Positions 25,355 to 33,336 of a DNA stretch of 64,000 nucleotides are shown here, in pieces. The first letter of the stretch is position 1; the number at the start of each line of letters is the position of its first letter. Below the pieces are notes generated by a model. It was not told where the DNA came from. It did not search any database and was given only the letters and a program-made list of their open reading frames with translations. Source of the DNA: Novosphingobium sp. ST904 (GTDB lineage Bacteria > Pseudomonadota > Alphaproteobacteria > Sphingomonadales > Sphingomonadaceae); contig NZ_LGJH01000166.1 of assembly GCF_001298105.1 (NCBI RefSeq), forward strand, positions 248,001-312,000. Direction: 5' to 3'. The translations under genes and the position numbers were made by a program.

Positions 25355-25903
25355 ATGTCGAAGATCGTCGTCGTCGTCGGAAGCCTTCGCGCCGAATCGT
25401 ACAACCGCCGGTTCGCGCAGGCGCTGACCCGCCTCCCCGCCGCATCCGGCCATGAATTCGTGTTTGCGGATATTGCCGCCCTGCCGCTCTACAACCAGGA
25501 CGATGACGGCGATCAGGCTCCTTCGGTCAAGGCGCTGAAGGAACTGGTGCGGGGAGCAGACGGCGTGATCTTCGTGACGGCGGAGTACAACCGCTCCATC
25601 CCCGGCGTACTCAAGAACGCCATCGACAACGCCTCGCGCCCTTACGGGGACAGCGCCTGGGCGGGCAAGCCTGCGGGGGTGATCGGCGTTTCGATCGGGG
25701 CGATAGGCACGGCGCTTTCGCAGCAGCACTTGCGCAACGTGCTGGCCTACCTCGACATGCCGACCCTCGGCGCGCCGGAAGCGTTCATCCAGTGGAAGGA
25801 CGGCCTGATCGGCGAGGATGGAACCGTTGGCGCGCAGTCTGCCGGGTTCGTCGGCGGCTGGCTGGAGGCATTCCTCGCACTGGTGGACCGCCACAAGGGC
25901 TGA
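25355..25903 (+). CDS. NADPH-dependent FMN reductase family protein
   Basis: A 182-residue flavodoxin-like protein. VVVVGSLRAESYNRRFAQAL is the FMN phosphate loop, DIAALPLYNQDDD the next strand-loop, FVTAEYNRSIPGVLKNAIDNASRP the signature isoalloxazine-contact loop, and GVIGVSIGAIGTALSQQHLRNVLAYLD the dimer helix. These enzymes reduce FMN, quinones, azo dyes or chromate with NAD(P)H; the substrate is unknown. It is a single gene, followed by a hairpin shared with convergent spt. Confidence 0.92.
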   Translation: MSKIVVVVGSLRAESYNRRFAQALTRLPAASGHEFVFADIAALPLYNQDDDGDQAPSVKALKELVRGADGVIFVTAEYNRSIPGVLKNAIDNASRPYGDSAWAGKPAGVIGVSIGAIGTALSQQHLRNVLAYLDMPTLGAPEAFIQWKDGLIGEDGTVGAQSAGFVGGWLEAFLALVDRHKG

Positions 25904-25908
25904 TCCTA

Positions 25909-25941
25909 GGCGCGTCCCGGAAACGGGTCCGGGACGGCGCC
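25909..25941. terminator. Convergent hairpin terminator
   Basis: GGCGCGTCCCGGA (25909-25921) pairs with TCCGGGACGGCGCC (25928-25941) with one bulged base, in the 47-bp gap between two convergent genes. No T-run is present, so it may act as a rho-aided or bidirectional terminator. Confidence 0.6.
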
Positions 25942-25950
25942 GGATCGGCG

Positions 25951-27186
25951 TCAGAGAAAGCCGGCCGTCTTGCCCGCGCGGGTGAACATGCCGATGATCT
26001 GCTGGACCTGTTCGGCCGAATGCTCGGCGCAGAGCGAGCAGCGCAGCAGGGTCATGTTCGCAGGGGTTGCCGGCGGACGTGCAAGGTTCACGTAGAGACC
26101 CTCGTGCAGAAGGGCTTCCCACATCGCCGCGCCGCGTTCGAGGTCGGGCATGATCACCGCGATGATCGCGCTCTGCGGCTCTGCCGTGCCGAGCTGGAAG
26201 CCGGCATCGGTCAGGCCCTTGTGCAGGGTCCGCGAGCTTTCCCAGAGGTGCGCGCGCTTCTCGGCCGCCGTCATCAGCTTGCGGATCGAGGTCGTCGCGG
26301 TGGCGACAACGCTCGGCGGGAGGCTGGCGGTGAAGACGTAAGGGCGGCAGACCAGGCGCATGATCTCGAACTTGGGGTGGTTCGAAACGCAGAAGCCGCC
26401 GACGGTGCCGACCGACTTGGAGAACGTGCCGATCACGAAGTCCACATCGTCAAGACAGCCCTGGTCCTCGGCCACGCCGCGACCGTTGGGGCCGATGAAG
26501 CCCATCGAGTGCGCTTCGTCCACCAGCACCATCGCGCCGTACTTCTTGGCGACCGCGATCATCTCCTTGAGCGGAGCGATATCGCCCAGCATCGAGTAGA
26601 CGCCTTCGAGCACGACGAGCTTGCCGGCACCTTCCGGGATACGGCGCAGGCGCTTTTCCATGGCCTCGATGTCGTTGTGCTTGAACGGCACGACTTCGGC
26701 ATCGCCCATCTTGCAGCCGTCCCAGATCGAGGCGTGGCTGTCGATGTCGAGGACGATGTAATCGCCCTTTCCGGCGATCGTGGAAATGATCCCGAGGTTG
26801 GCCTGGTAGCCGGTCGAGAACACCATCGCGTGCTTCATGTCGTAGAAGTCGCATAGCGCTTCCTCGACCGCCTTGTGCCCGGCGTAGGTGCCGTTGAGCA
26901 CGCGGCTGCCGGTGGTACCGGCGCCGAAATCGTCCAGCGCCTGCTTGCCCGCCGCGATCACGTCAGGGTCGAACGTCATGCCCATGTAGTTGTAGGTGCC
27001 GAGCAGAATCGTCTCGCGCCCGTTGCACATGGCCACGGTAGGCGAGATCACCTTCTCCATGACGAGGCCGAACGGGTCGGTCACGCCGGTGGACAGCAGG
27101 CCGCGGCGCATTTCGATCAGGGGATCGAACTTGCTGAACAGGTCGGTTGCGGCTTGCGTTTCGTTGTCGCTGAGCATGTCGGTCAT
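25951..27186 (-). CDS. spt: Serine palmitoyltransferase
   Basis: A 411-residue alpha-oxoamine synthase that condenses L-serine with an acyl thioester to 3-ketodihydrosphingosine, the first step of sphingolipid synthesis. From memory it matches the crystallised Sphingomonas paucimobilis enzyme closely: ILLGTYNYMGMTFDPDVI, FSTGYQANLGIIST, DSHASIWDGC, VLEGVYSMLGDIAPLKEM, DEAHSMGFIGPNGRG and TFSKSVGTVGGF with the PLP lysine. It lacks membrane helices, as the soluble bacterial form does. It is cotranscribed with the acyl carrier protein 11 bp upstream. Confidence 0.96.
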   Translation of the reverse strand: MTDMLSDNETQAATDLFSKFDPLIEMRRGLLSTGVTDPFGLVMEKVISPTVAMCNGRETILLGTYNYMGMTFDPDVIAAGKQALDDFGAGTTGSRVLNGTYAGHKAVEEALCDFYDMKHAMVFSTGYQANLGIISTIAGKGDYIVLDIDSHASIWDGCKMGDAEVVPFKHNDIEAMEKRLRRIPEGAGKLVVLEGVYSMLGDIAPLKEMIAVAKKYGAMVLVDEAHSMGFIGPNGRGVAEDQGCLDDVDFVIGTFSKSVGTVGGFCVSNHPKFEIMRLVCRPYVFTASLPPSVVATATTSIRKLMTAAEKRAHLWESSRTLHKGLTDAGFQLGTAEPQSAIIAVIMPDLERGAAMWEALLHEGLYVNLARPPATPANMTLLRCSLCAEHSAEQVQQIIGMFTRAGKTAGFL

Positions 27187-27197
27187 CGCGAAGTCCT

Positions 27198-27443
27198 TCA
27201 GCCCTGGAGCTTGACCACGGCGTCGACGAGCTGGCCGTAGTTCTCGATCTCGGCCTGCTGGTTCATCGAGATGATGATGTCGAAGCCGTCTTCGATCTCG
27301 GCCACGAAGTCCATGACGGTCAGGCTGTCGAACTCGAGGTCGTCGGTGAAGCGGGTCGCGTCGGTAATCTCGACGCCCTTCTTGTTGAAGGGCTCGATCA
27401 GCGCGGCGATGCGGGCCGAGGTCTCTGCGCGGTCCATGGTCAT
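27198..27443 (-). CDS. Acyl carrier protein paired with serine palmitoyltransferase
   Basis: An 81-residue acyl carrier protein starting at ATG 27443 (GGAG five bases upstream). The phosphopantetheine serine is in LEFDSLTVMDFVAEIED, and the second half ISMNQQAEIENYGQLVDAV is a standard ACP helix III region. Being right upstream of spt, it probably delivers the acyl chain as acyl-ACP, as described for sphingolipid loci in Caulobacter. Housekeeping AcpP is normally elsewhere, next to fab genes, so this is a specialised carrier. Confidence 0.92.
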   Translation of the reverse strand: MTMDRAETSARIAALIEPFNKKGVEITDATRFTDDLEFDSLTVMDFVAEIEDGFDIIISMNQQAEIENYGQLVDAVVKLQG

Positions 27444-27551
27444 TTCAACTCCGGTAATTTCGGGCGGCTCTCTGGCCGGGAATTGCGGCGCAAAAGCGGC
27501 GGCGAGGGGTAAAGTCAAGCGAAGGCCGGATTCGCCTGGTGCTTCGCCCTA

Positions 27552-27914
27552 TCACAGAAGGGCGCGAACCGCCTGCATGAACGGGCCGATCGACACCGGC
27601 TTGGCGAGGTAGCCTTCCGCGCCTGCTTCGCGGATGCGCTCCTCGTCGCCCTTGCCGGCATAGGCGGTGACGGCGAGCACCGGAATCGTGCGCAGGACGG
27701 GGTCTTTCTTCGCCGCCTCGATCAGGTCCAGCCCCGAGACATTGGGCAGCTGGATGTCCATGATGACGAGGTTGGGCACGAACTGGCGCGCCCTTTCCAG
27801 CGCGTCCAGTCCGTCGGCCACCGGCTCCACGGCATAGCCCTGGCTCTTGAGCACGTCGCAAAAGAGCTTCCGATTGAGGTCGTTGTCCTCGACAACAAGG
27901 ATACGCTTTGCCAT
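27552..27914 (-). CDS. divK: Single-domain response regulator DivK
   Basis: A 120-residue receiver domain without an output domain: ILVVEDNDLNRKLF (acidic pair), LVIMDIQLPNVSGLDLI (phospho-acceptor Asp), VLAVTAYAGKGDEERI (Thr) and YLAKPVSIGPF (Lys). It matches alphaproteobacterial DivK, which relays PleC/DivJ phosphorylation signals to control CtrA. ATG 27914 is used; the frame from 27932 adds MVFRR without family support. It is divergent from the DUF3572 gene. Confidence 0.9.
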   Translation of the reverse strand: MAKRILVVEDNDLNRKLFCDVLKSQGYAVEPVADGLDALERARQFVPNLVIMDIQLPNVSGLDLIEAAKKDPVLRTIPVLAVTAYAGKGDEERIREAGAEGYLAKPVSIGPFMQAVRALL

Positions 27915-27978
27915 TCGACGCCTGAACACCATCTAGGGCTGGGACTTCCCGCTCTATGACACGCAAGCGAGACTGACA

Positions 27979-28253
27979 ATTCTTCGAGAGTCGCCATCCC
28001 CATCGCAGGACCCCCAGGCGCTCGCGCTCAATGCGCTCGGCTGGTGCTGGGCGATCCCGACCGCGCCGAACGCTTCCTGGCGCTGACCGGGCTGACGCCC
28101 GACGAACTGCGCGCCTCGCTGGGGGAACCCGCGACGATGGCGGCCGTGCTGGAATTCCTGTGCTCGCACGAGCCTGATCTCGTGGCGGCGGCGGAAGCAC
28201 TGGCGGTTTCGCCGATGGCGCTGGCCTCGGCGCGCGAAAGGCTCGGCTCATGA
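27979..28253 (+). CDS. DUF3572 family protein, frameshifted near its start
   Basis: As read, only a GTG-started 69-codon frame (28044-28253) is open: LGDPDRAERFLALTGLTPDELRASLGEPATMAAVLEFL and so on. In another frame just upstream is QALALNALGW, the expected start of this domain. One missing G near 28043 (TGGGTG read as TGGTG) would join them as NALGWVLGDPDRAERF. The true start is unclear because no ATG is available; 27979 is the approximate limit. The stop overlaps the HAD gene start (ATGA). Function unknown; the family is confined to alphaproteobacteria as far as I know. Confidence 0.65.
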
Positions 28254-28912
28254 ACCGCCCGCTGCTCATCACCGATGACGAAGTGCTGCTCTACATGGTA
28301 TCGCATTTCAGGGACTGGCTGGCCGAGGAGGAAGGCGTGGCCTTCGACATGGGCCGGGGCGAGTTTTCGAGCGCGATGCGGCGAATCAAGACCGGCGACC
28401 TGCTCGAACAGGCCGAGATGTGGTCGTTGCTCAACAAGTTCTTCGATGGCCAGATGCACCGGCAGACCCCGGTGGAGGGCGCTGTCGAGGCGATCCGCGC
28501 GATCGGCGAACATGCCGACGTGGTGGTGCTCACCAACCTCATGGATTTCCGGCAGGAGGCGCGCCGCCTGCAACTGGCCGATCATGGCATCGACGTGCGC
28601 GTCTTCACCAACCAGGGGCCGAAAGGCCCGGCGTTGAAGGCGATCCTTGATGAATATACGCCCTCTCGCGCGGTTTTCGTCGACGATCTCGCCCAGCATC
28701 ACGGCTCCGTGGCCGGGGTTGCGCCGGAGATCGGCCGCCTGCATCTCTGTGCCGAGCCCTTGCTGGCGCCGCACATCGCCTGTGCCCATCTGGCCGGTCA
28801 TGCCCATGCGCGGATCGACCGATGGGATGCCGCAACCCCCTGGCTTATCGACTGGTTGACCCAGAACCCGACTGACGCCCCGATTGAAGGCCCGATTGAA
28901 GGAAAGCCCTGA
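28250..28912 (+). CDS. HAD-superfamily-like protein
   Basis: A 220-residue protein with the HAD layout: motif I LLITDDEVLLYMV near residue 5, an alpha-helical cap (AMRRIKTGDLLEQAEMW), motif II VVVLTNLMD, a lysine in GPKGPALKAIL and motif IV AVFVDDLAQHHGSV. Motif I reads D-D-E instead of D-x-D, so the second, acid/base aspartate is replaced by glutamate and phosphatase activity is doubtful. It is translationally coupled to the DUF3572 gene and followed two bases later by ridA. Confidence 0.75.
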   Translation: MNRPLLITDDEVLLYMVSHFRDWLAEEEGVAFDMGRGEFSSAMRRIKTGDLLEQAEMWSLLNKFFDGQMHRQTPVEGAVEAIRAIGEHADVVVLTNLMDFRQEARRLQLADHGIDVRVFTNQGPKGPALKAILDEYTPSRAVFVDDLAQHHGSVAGVAPEIGRLHLCAEPLLAPHIACAHLAGHAHARIDRWDAATPWLIDWLTQNPTDAPIEGPIEGKP

Positions 28913-28914
28913 AC

Positions 28915-29379
28915 ATGAGTGAGATCGAAACCCGCCTTTCGCAGCTTGGCCTGACGCTTCCAGAGCCCGCCGCGCCGGTCGCGGCCTATGTGCCAGTCGT
29001 CGTCGCGGGCGGCCTGGCGCATGTTTCCGGCCAGTTGCCGTTCGTCGAGGGCAAGCTCGTGACCGGCCGGCTGGGCGATGACTTGAGCCTCGAATCGGGT
29101 GTGGAGGCGGCGCAAGCCTGCGCGGTGATGATCCTGGCGCAGCTGAAGGCGGCGCTCGGTTCGCTGGATCGGGTGGAGCGCGTGGTGAAGCTTGGCGCCT
29201 TCATCAATTCCACCGGCGATTTCACGGACCAGCCCAAGATCGCCAATGGCGCCTCGGAACTGATGGTGGCGGTGTTCGGCGAGGCGGGCAAGCATGCCCG
29301 AAGCGCTGTGGGCGTGCCGGTGTTACCGCTTGGCGCCGCTGTCGAAGTGGACGCCATCGTTGCCGTTCGCCCTGCTTGA
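28915..29379 (+). CDS. RidA/YjgF family protein
   Basis: A 154-residue protein: LAHVSGQLPFVEGKLVTGRLG, VEAAQACAVMILAQLKAALGSLDRVERVVKLGAFINST and GVPVLPLGAAVEVDAIVAVRPA. It belongs to the longer RidA subgroup (YjgF/YER057c/UK114) and probably hydrolyses reactive enamine/imine intermediates. The key arginine of active RidA (in the 'R(S/T)xxxxxxLP' part) appears as ARSAVGVPVLPLG. It overlaps the following GDPD gene. Confidence 0.9.
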   Translation: MSEIETRLSQLGLTLPEPAAPVAAYVPVVVAGGLAHVSGQLPFVEGKLVTGRLGDDLSLESGVEAAQACAVMILAQLKAALGSLDRVERVVKLGAFINSTGDFTDQPKIANGASELMVAVFGEAGKHARSAVGVPVLPLGAAVEVDAIVAVRPA

Positions 29380-30130
29380 CCGCTGGTGTTCGCCGCCGCC
29401 CGATCCGCGCAAGGTCGGGTGGATCGGCGGACACGACTATGCCCATCGTGGGCTTCACGGCGCCGTCATTCCCGAAAACTCGCTCGCGGCTTTCCGGCTC
29501 GCGGTAGAGGAGGGCTACGGCGTCGAACTCGACGTGCAGCGAGCCGGTGACGGTACGCCGGTCGTATTCCACGATGGCGAACTGGACCGGCTCACGGGCG
29601 AGACAGGGTCGGTGTTCCGCCGGAGTGCCGCCCAGCTTGCGGGCATCACGCTGGGCGGGACGGCGGAGACGATCCCCAGCCTGCGGCAGGCGCTGAACCA
29701 GATCGCCGGCCGTGCGCCTGTGCTGATCGAGCTGAAGTCGTCACGCAGCACGCGAATTGCCGCCCTGTGCCTGGCGGTGCGCCGCGTGCTGGAGGGCTAT
29801 ACCGGCTCTCATGCGGTGATGAGCTTCGATCCGCGCGTCTCGCGCTGGTATCACCGTCATTCGCCGCACACCGTGCGCGGACTGGTCGTATCCGAGGGCG
29901 AAGACCGCGCGCTTCCCGGCAAGCTGCGCCGCCGTCTCGCGCTCTGGCAGGCTCGTCCCGATTTTCTTGCCTATGACGTTCGCGACCTGCCGAGTCGTTT
30001 CGCCGCCGCGCAGCGCAAGCGCGGCCTGCCGGTCGCGACGTGGACGGTGCGGCGGCCTGAACACCACGCACGCGCAGGGCTTCATGCCGATGCGGTCATC
30101 TTCGAACGACCAGCGGAAGAAACGGCATGA
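29360..30130 (+). CDS. Glycerophosphodiester phosphodiesterase family protein
   Basis: A ~256-residue TIM-barrel GDPD protein: YAHRGLHGAVIPENSLAAF (catalytic His-Arg and metal Glu), GVELDVQRAGDGTPVVFHDGELDRLTG (metal Glu-Asp and catalytic His), IELKSSRS and DVRDLPSRFA. No good ATG exists: TTG 29360 gives LPFALLDRWCSPPPDP, close to other sphingomonad members, while ATG 29294 would overlap ridA deeply. The start is therefore tentative. It hydrolyses glycerophosphodiesters to glycerol-3-phosphate. The stop overlaps the next ATG. Confidence 0.85.
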   Translation: MPFALLDRWCSPPPDPRKVGWIGGHDYAHRGLHGAVIPENSLAAFRLAVEEGYGVELDVQRAGDGTPVVFHDGELDRLTGETGSVFRRSAAQLAGITLGGTAETIPSLRQALNQIAGRAPVLIELKSSRSTRIAALCLAVRRVLEGYTGSHAVMSFDPRVSRWYHRHSPHTVRGLVVSEGEDRALPGKLRRRLALWQARPDFLAYDVRDLPSRFAAAQRKRGLPVATWTVRRPEHHARAGLHADAVIFERPAEETA

Positions 30131-31263
30131 GTGCGGGGGAATTCACGGCCCGCATTCACGGCAGCGTCAGTGAACTCCCCGCAGCCGAATGGGATGCGCT
30201 GAGCGGCGGCGGCAATCCATTCGTTTCCCATGCTTTCCTTTCCGCCATGGAAGCGTCGGGTAGCGTTGGCGGGCGCAGCGGCTGGACGCCGGTGCCGATC
30301 ACCGTGGATGGCCCCGGAGGCAGGCTCGCGGCGGCGCTTCCCGCGTACCTCAAGGAACATAGCCAGGGCGAATACGTGTTCGACCATGCCTGGGCCGATG
30401 CGTGGCACCGTGCTGGCGGTTCGTATTATCCCAAGCTGCAGATTTCAGTGCCCTTCACGCCCGCGACCGGGCCTCGCCTGCTCACGCCTCACCCCGAGCT
30501 TGCTCCGGCGCTGCTGGCCGCCGCCGAAACGCTTTGCCGCGAGAACGGGCTCTCCTCCGCTCATGCGACTTTCATCGCACCCGATCAGGTTCCCGTGTTC
30601 GAGGCGGCCGGGTGGCTGCTGCGCGAGGATATTCAGTTCCACTGGGAAAATCGCGGCTACGAAAGCTTCGATCAATTCCTTGGCGCGCTCTCATCCCGCA
30701 AGCGCAAGGACATCCGCAAGGAGCGGGGGAAGGCCTGCGAGGGGCTGGAGGTCCGCGTGCTCACCGGGGATGAACTCGGTGAACGGCACTGGGACGCGTT
30801 CTGGGCCTTCTATCAGGATACCGGCGCGCGCAAGTGGGGGCAGCCTTACCTGACGCGCGAGGCGTTCTCCCTGCTCGGAGAGACCATGGGGGACCGGATT
30901 CTGCTGCTGCTCGCCTACATGGACGGCCGGCCGGTGGCGGGCGCGCTCAACTTCATCGGCGATCAGGCGCTTTACGGACGGTACTGGGGCGCGCTGGTGG
31001 ACAAGCCGTTCCTGCACTTCGAACTTTGCTACTACCGGGCCATCGACGCGGCGATCGCGCTCGGGCTTTCGCGCGTGGAGGCGGGGGCGCAGGGCGGGCA
31101 CAAGCTGGCACGAGGCTATGAACCGGTGCGCACGATCTCGGCGCACTACATCGTCCACGAGGGGCTGCGAGCCGCTATCGCCGACTATCTCGAACAGGAA
31201 CGCGCGGGAATCGCGCAGGACCAGCTCCTGCTGGGCGGGCGGACGCCATTCAGGAAACCCTGA
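30127..31263 (+). CDS. FemAB-like GNAT-fold protein (peptidogalycan biosynthesis/DUF482)
   Basis: A 378-residue protein starting by ATGA overlap. Typical DUF482 motifs: WDALSGGGNPFVSHAFLSAMEASGSV, GEYVFDHAWADAWHRAGGSYYPKLQISVPFTPATG, YESFDQFLGALSSRKRKDIRKER and the C-terminal ALNFIGDQALYGRYWGALVDKPFLHFELCYYRAI with VEAGAQGGHKLARGY. It has tandem GNAT folds like the FemABX peptidyltransferases; annotation as 'peptidogalycan biosynthesis' is historical, and the real substrate is unknown. End of the divergent gene group that begins at 27979. Confidence 0.88.
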   Translation: MSAGEFTARIHGSVSELPAAEWDALSGGGNPFVSHAFLSAMEASGSVGGRSGWTPVPITVDGPGGRLAAALPAYLKEHSQGEYVFDHAWADAWHRAGGSYYPKLQISVPFTPATGPRLLTPHPELAPALLAAAETLCRENGLSSAHATFIAPDQVPVFEAAGWLLREDIQFHWENRGYESFDQFLGALSSRKRKDIRKERGKACEGLEVRVLTGDELGERHWDAFWAFYQDTGARKWGQPYLTREAFSLLGETMGDRILLLLAYMDGRPVAGALNFIGDQALYGRYWGALVDKPFLHFELCYYRAIDAAIALGLSRVEAGAQGGHKLARGYEPVRTISAHYIVHEGLRAAIADYLEQERAGIAQDQLLLGGRTPFRKP

Positions 31264-31282
31264 ACACGGCCTGCTTCCGATG

Positions 31283-31633
31283 TCAGGCGGCCCCGGGTAA
31301 CGGGGAAGAGGGCGAGGCGGCAAGCCACTGACGCGCGCGGCGCTGGGCTTCGGCGATCTCGCGCGCGGTCATCTCATCGGCCAGTTCGGCCCGGCATGTC
31401 GCGGCTTCCTCATGCCCGTTCACGGCGGCGAGGTTGAACCACTTGTGCGCTTCGACAAGATCGCAGGCCATGCCGTGGCTTCCGGTCGAATAAGCCACGC
31501 CAAGGTCGAAGCAGGCCGAAAAATCGCCATGTGCCGCCGCTGCAAGCCGGTCGGCCACTAGCAGGTCGTTACCCTTCAGGTCGGCCACGCCGGCAGCGGT
31601 AAGGCGGCTCTCCTTGATCCAGACATCCTTCAT
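31283..31633 (-). CDS. SEL1-repeat-like small protein
   Basis: A 116-residue protein. NDLLVADRLAAAAHGDFSACFDLGVAYSTGSHGMACDLVEAHKWFNLAAVNGHEEAATCRAELADEMT has the spacing of one to one-and-a-half SEL1 repeats (AxxLGxxY...G...dxxxAxkWfxlAA..G...A). There is no signal peptide. Such solenoid modules bind proteins; the partner is unknown. Its promoter should be in the 300-bp gap shared with dksA. Confidence 0.75.
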   Translation of the reverse strand: MKDVWIKESRLTAAGVADLKGNDLLVADRLAAAAHGDFSACFDLGVAYSTGSHGMACDLVEAHKWFNLAAVNGHEEAATCRAELADEMTAREIAEAQRRARQWLAASPSSPLPGAA

Positions 31634-31932
31634 CGTTCGTATCCCGAGACATTTCTGCCGCGGTCTGCGGCCTGATGAGGGAACAGTGACCTGCGCATGG
31701 TCAACAAACGGTTAAGGATAAATCTGCAAGGTTCCTTGTAGGGATACGGAGCAAAACCGTCCCGAACCGAACTAGCGTTCAGGTTTTTTGTGGACTGCCA
31801 TGGTTATGGCCTTGTGCAGGCAATGGGGCGGTCTTATAGGCCGCCCACCGCGGTTTGCCGTATAGGCCACTGGAAAAATCCGGGGTCGCAGGGCGTAGGC
31901 AGGCCGGGGGGATTCGTGCGGAGATTCTCTGG
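31634..31932. other. Divergent intergenic region upstream of dksA
   Basis: About 300 bp between the SEL1-like gene and dksA. It contains AT-richer stretches (GGTTAAGGATAAATC near 31710 and GGTTTTTTGTGG near 31780) that may be promoters. I see no credible gene, tRNA or strong terminator in it. Confidence 0.4.
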
Positions 31933-32391
31933 ATGGCAACGGCCCTAGCTGACGAAATTGATGTCCTCGCCAAGGCAAAGCGTATGCTTGGCGGTTCTTA
32001 CGTTCCCGCTGAGAACGAGACCTACATGTGTGAGGCTCAGCAGGATTACTTCCGGCGGCTGCTGCTGGCCTGGAAAAAATCGATCCTCGACGCCTCTGCC
32101 GGCACGCTGGCACAGCTTCAGGACGGTCCTATCCGTGAGCCCGATCTGAATGATCGTGCCTCGAGCGAGACCGACTGGGGCATCGAACTGCGCACCCGCG
32201 ACCGTCAGCGCAAGCTGATCGCCAAGATCGACTCCGCCCTGCGCCGGATCGAGGAAGGCGAATACGGGTACTGCGAAGTGACCGGCGAACCGATCGGCCT
32301 TGGACGGCTCGAAGCCCGACCGATCGCGACCATGACCGTAGAGGCCCAGGAAGCGCACGAGCGGCGCGAAAAAGTCTCTCGGGACGAATAG
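31933..32391 (+). CDS. dksA: RNA polymerase-binding transcription factor DksA
   Basis: A 152-residue DksA with the N-terminal coiled coil (ETYMCEAQQDYFRRLLLAWKKSILDA), the tip motif region (NDRASSETDWGIELRTRDRQRKLIAKIDSALRRIEEGEYGYC) and the degenerate zinc finger CEVTGEPIGLGRLEARPIATMTVEAQE. Only one of the four zinc cysteines of E. coli DksA remains in the finger, with Thr, Arg and Met-Thr in the other places, a known form in alphaproteobacteria. It mediates ppGpp-linked control of rRNA and amino-acid promoters. A hairpin follows the gene. Confidence 0.95.
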   Translation: MATALADEIDVLAKAKRMLGGSYVPAENETYMCEAQQDYFRRLLLAWKKSILDASAGTLAQLQDGPIREPDLNDRASSETDWGIELRTRDRQRKLIAKIDSALRRIEEGEYGYCEVTGEPIGLGRLEARPIATMTVEAQEAHERREKVSRDE

Positions 32392-32416
32392 TTCTCGGCT
32401 GTTTTCAGCGCTTGAG

Positions 32417-32459
32417 GCCCCGATCTACCGGCCGGCAACCCTTGCAGGCAGATCGGGGC
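32417..32459 (+). terminator. Long-loop hairpin after dksA
   Basis: GCCCCGATCT (32417-32426) pairs perfectly with AGATCGGGGC (32450-32459); the 23-base loop itself contains a short GC-rich inverted repeat. The sequence GTTAAGGCTTTCTTT follows. Probably the dksA terminator. Confidence 0.65.
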
Positions 32460-32588
32460 GTTAAGGCTTTCTTTGCCACTCGCCTTTAGGTATCGACCGG
32501 AAACGCGCCTTGGGCGCGGGTGCGGTGGCTATCGCGGACCGTTCTTCGTGATATCATCGCCGCCAGACGGAATGCCGGACGAGACCTC

Positions 32589-32966
32589 ATGAACGAAACC
32601 GAAAACCGCCATATCGCGCGCGACAGCCTGTTCCTCATGGCGGATTTGCGCATCGATGGCCTTGAGGGTGAGTACCGCATCAAGGTCCGCAACCTTTCGG
32701 CGGGCGGCATGATGGGGGAAGGCGGCGTGCAGGTCATGCGCGGCACCGTGGTTTCGGTGAACATCCGCAATATCGGCTGGGTTCCGGGGTCTGTGGCCTG
32801 GGTCCAGGAAAACCGCTTCGGCGTGGCATTCAGCGATGAGATCGATCCCAAGCTGGCGCGCGCAACCGCGGCTCCGGCGGCCGATCATGCACCCAATTAC
32901 GTGCGCAATTACGAAGCGCAGTACGCACCCGTGACGTCGACCGACCAGAACCTGCGCAAGGTCTGA
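32589..32966 (+). CDS. PilZ-domain protein (c-di-GMP binding)
   Basis: A 125-residue protein. The RxxxR motif is RHIAR (residues 7-11) and the second motif is NLSAGGMMGEG, matching (D/N)xSxxG. GTVVSVNIRNIGWVPGSVAWVQENRFGVAF completes the beta barrel. Both c-di-GMP contact motifs are intact, so binding is likely. The C-terminal 30 residues are low-complexity (AAPAADHAPNYVRNYEAQYAPV). ATG 32589 is the family-compatible start. It is a stand-alone gene; the effector target is unknown. Confidence 0.9.
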   Translation: MNETENRHIARDSLFLMADLRIDGLEGEYRIKVRNLSAGGMMGEGGVQVMRGTVVSVNIRNIGWVPGSVAWVQENRFGVAFSDEIDPKLARATAAPAADHAPNYVRNYEAQYAPVTSTDQNLRKV

Positions 32967-33060
32967 TTCGCGTCACGCTGCGGATCGTGCTTCCGATAGC
33001 CTTACGAAAACTCGCCGCCGAGCCTTGCCGGCCATTTGCGCATCTGCCGAAATGGACTAG

Positions 33061-33322
33061 GTCGTAAACTCATAAACGGCACCATCGAGGTTTGAGGCAA
33101 AATGGCTCAGCGCAAGAAGGGAAGGCGATGGAATATGTCGATATTTCAAGACTTCCCGACGCAGCGATGGGCCATTTTGGTCAAATCCCGAAGGGACGCC
33201 CAAATGGCTTCCATCTCGAACCGAAGCTGCCTTGGACGGGCAACCAGCCCGCCCGGCGTCAGCTTCGGCCCGAGCTGTTCGCCATTTGGGCGCCTCGATG
33301 ATGCTGTTCATGAGTTTACGAC
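33061..33322. mobile_element. MITE-like element with inverted ends and CTAG flanks
   Basis: Perfect 13-bp terminal inverted repeats GTCGTAAACTCAT (33061-33073) and ATGAGTTTACGAC (33310-33322) extend imperfectly to about 30 bp. The element is flanked on both sides by CTAG (33057-33060 and 33323-33326), consistent with a 4-bp target duplication of the YTAR type made by IS5-group transposases. The 262-bp interior has further inverted repeats (CCGAAGCTG with CAGCTTCGG; GCCCAAATGGC with GCCATTTGGGC) and no transposase. It ends 14 bp before the ATG of the next gene. Confidence 0.72.
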
Positions 33323-33336
33323 CTAGGCCGGTGCCG

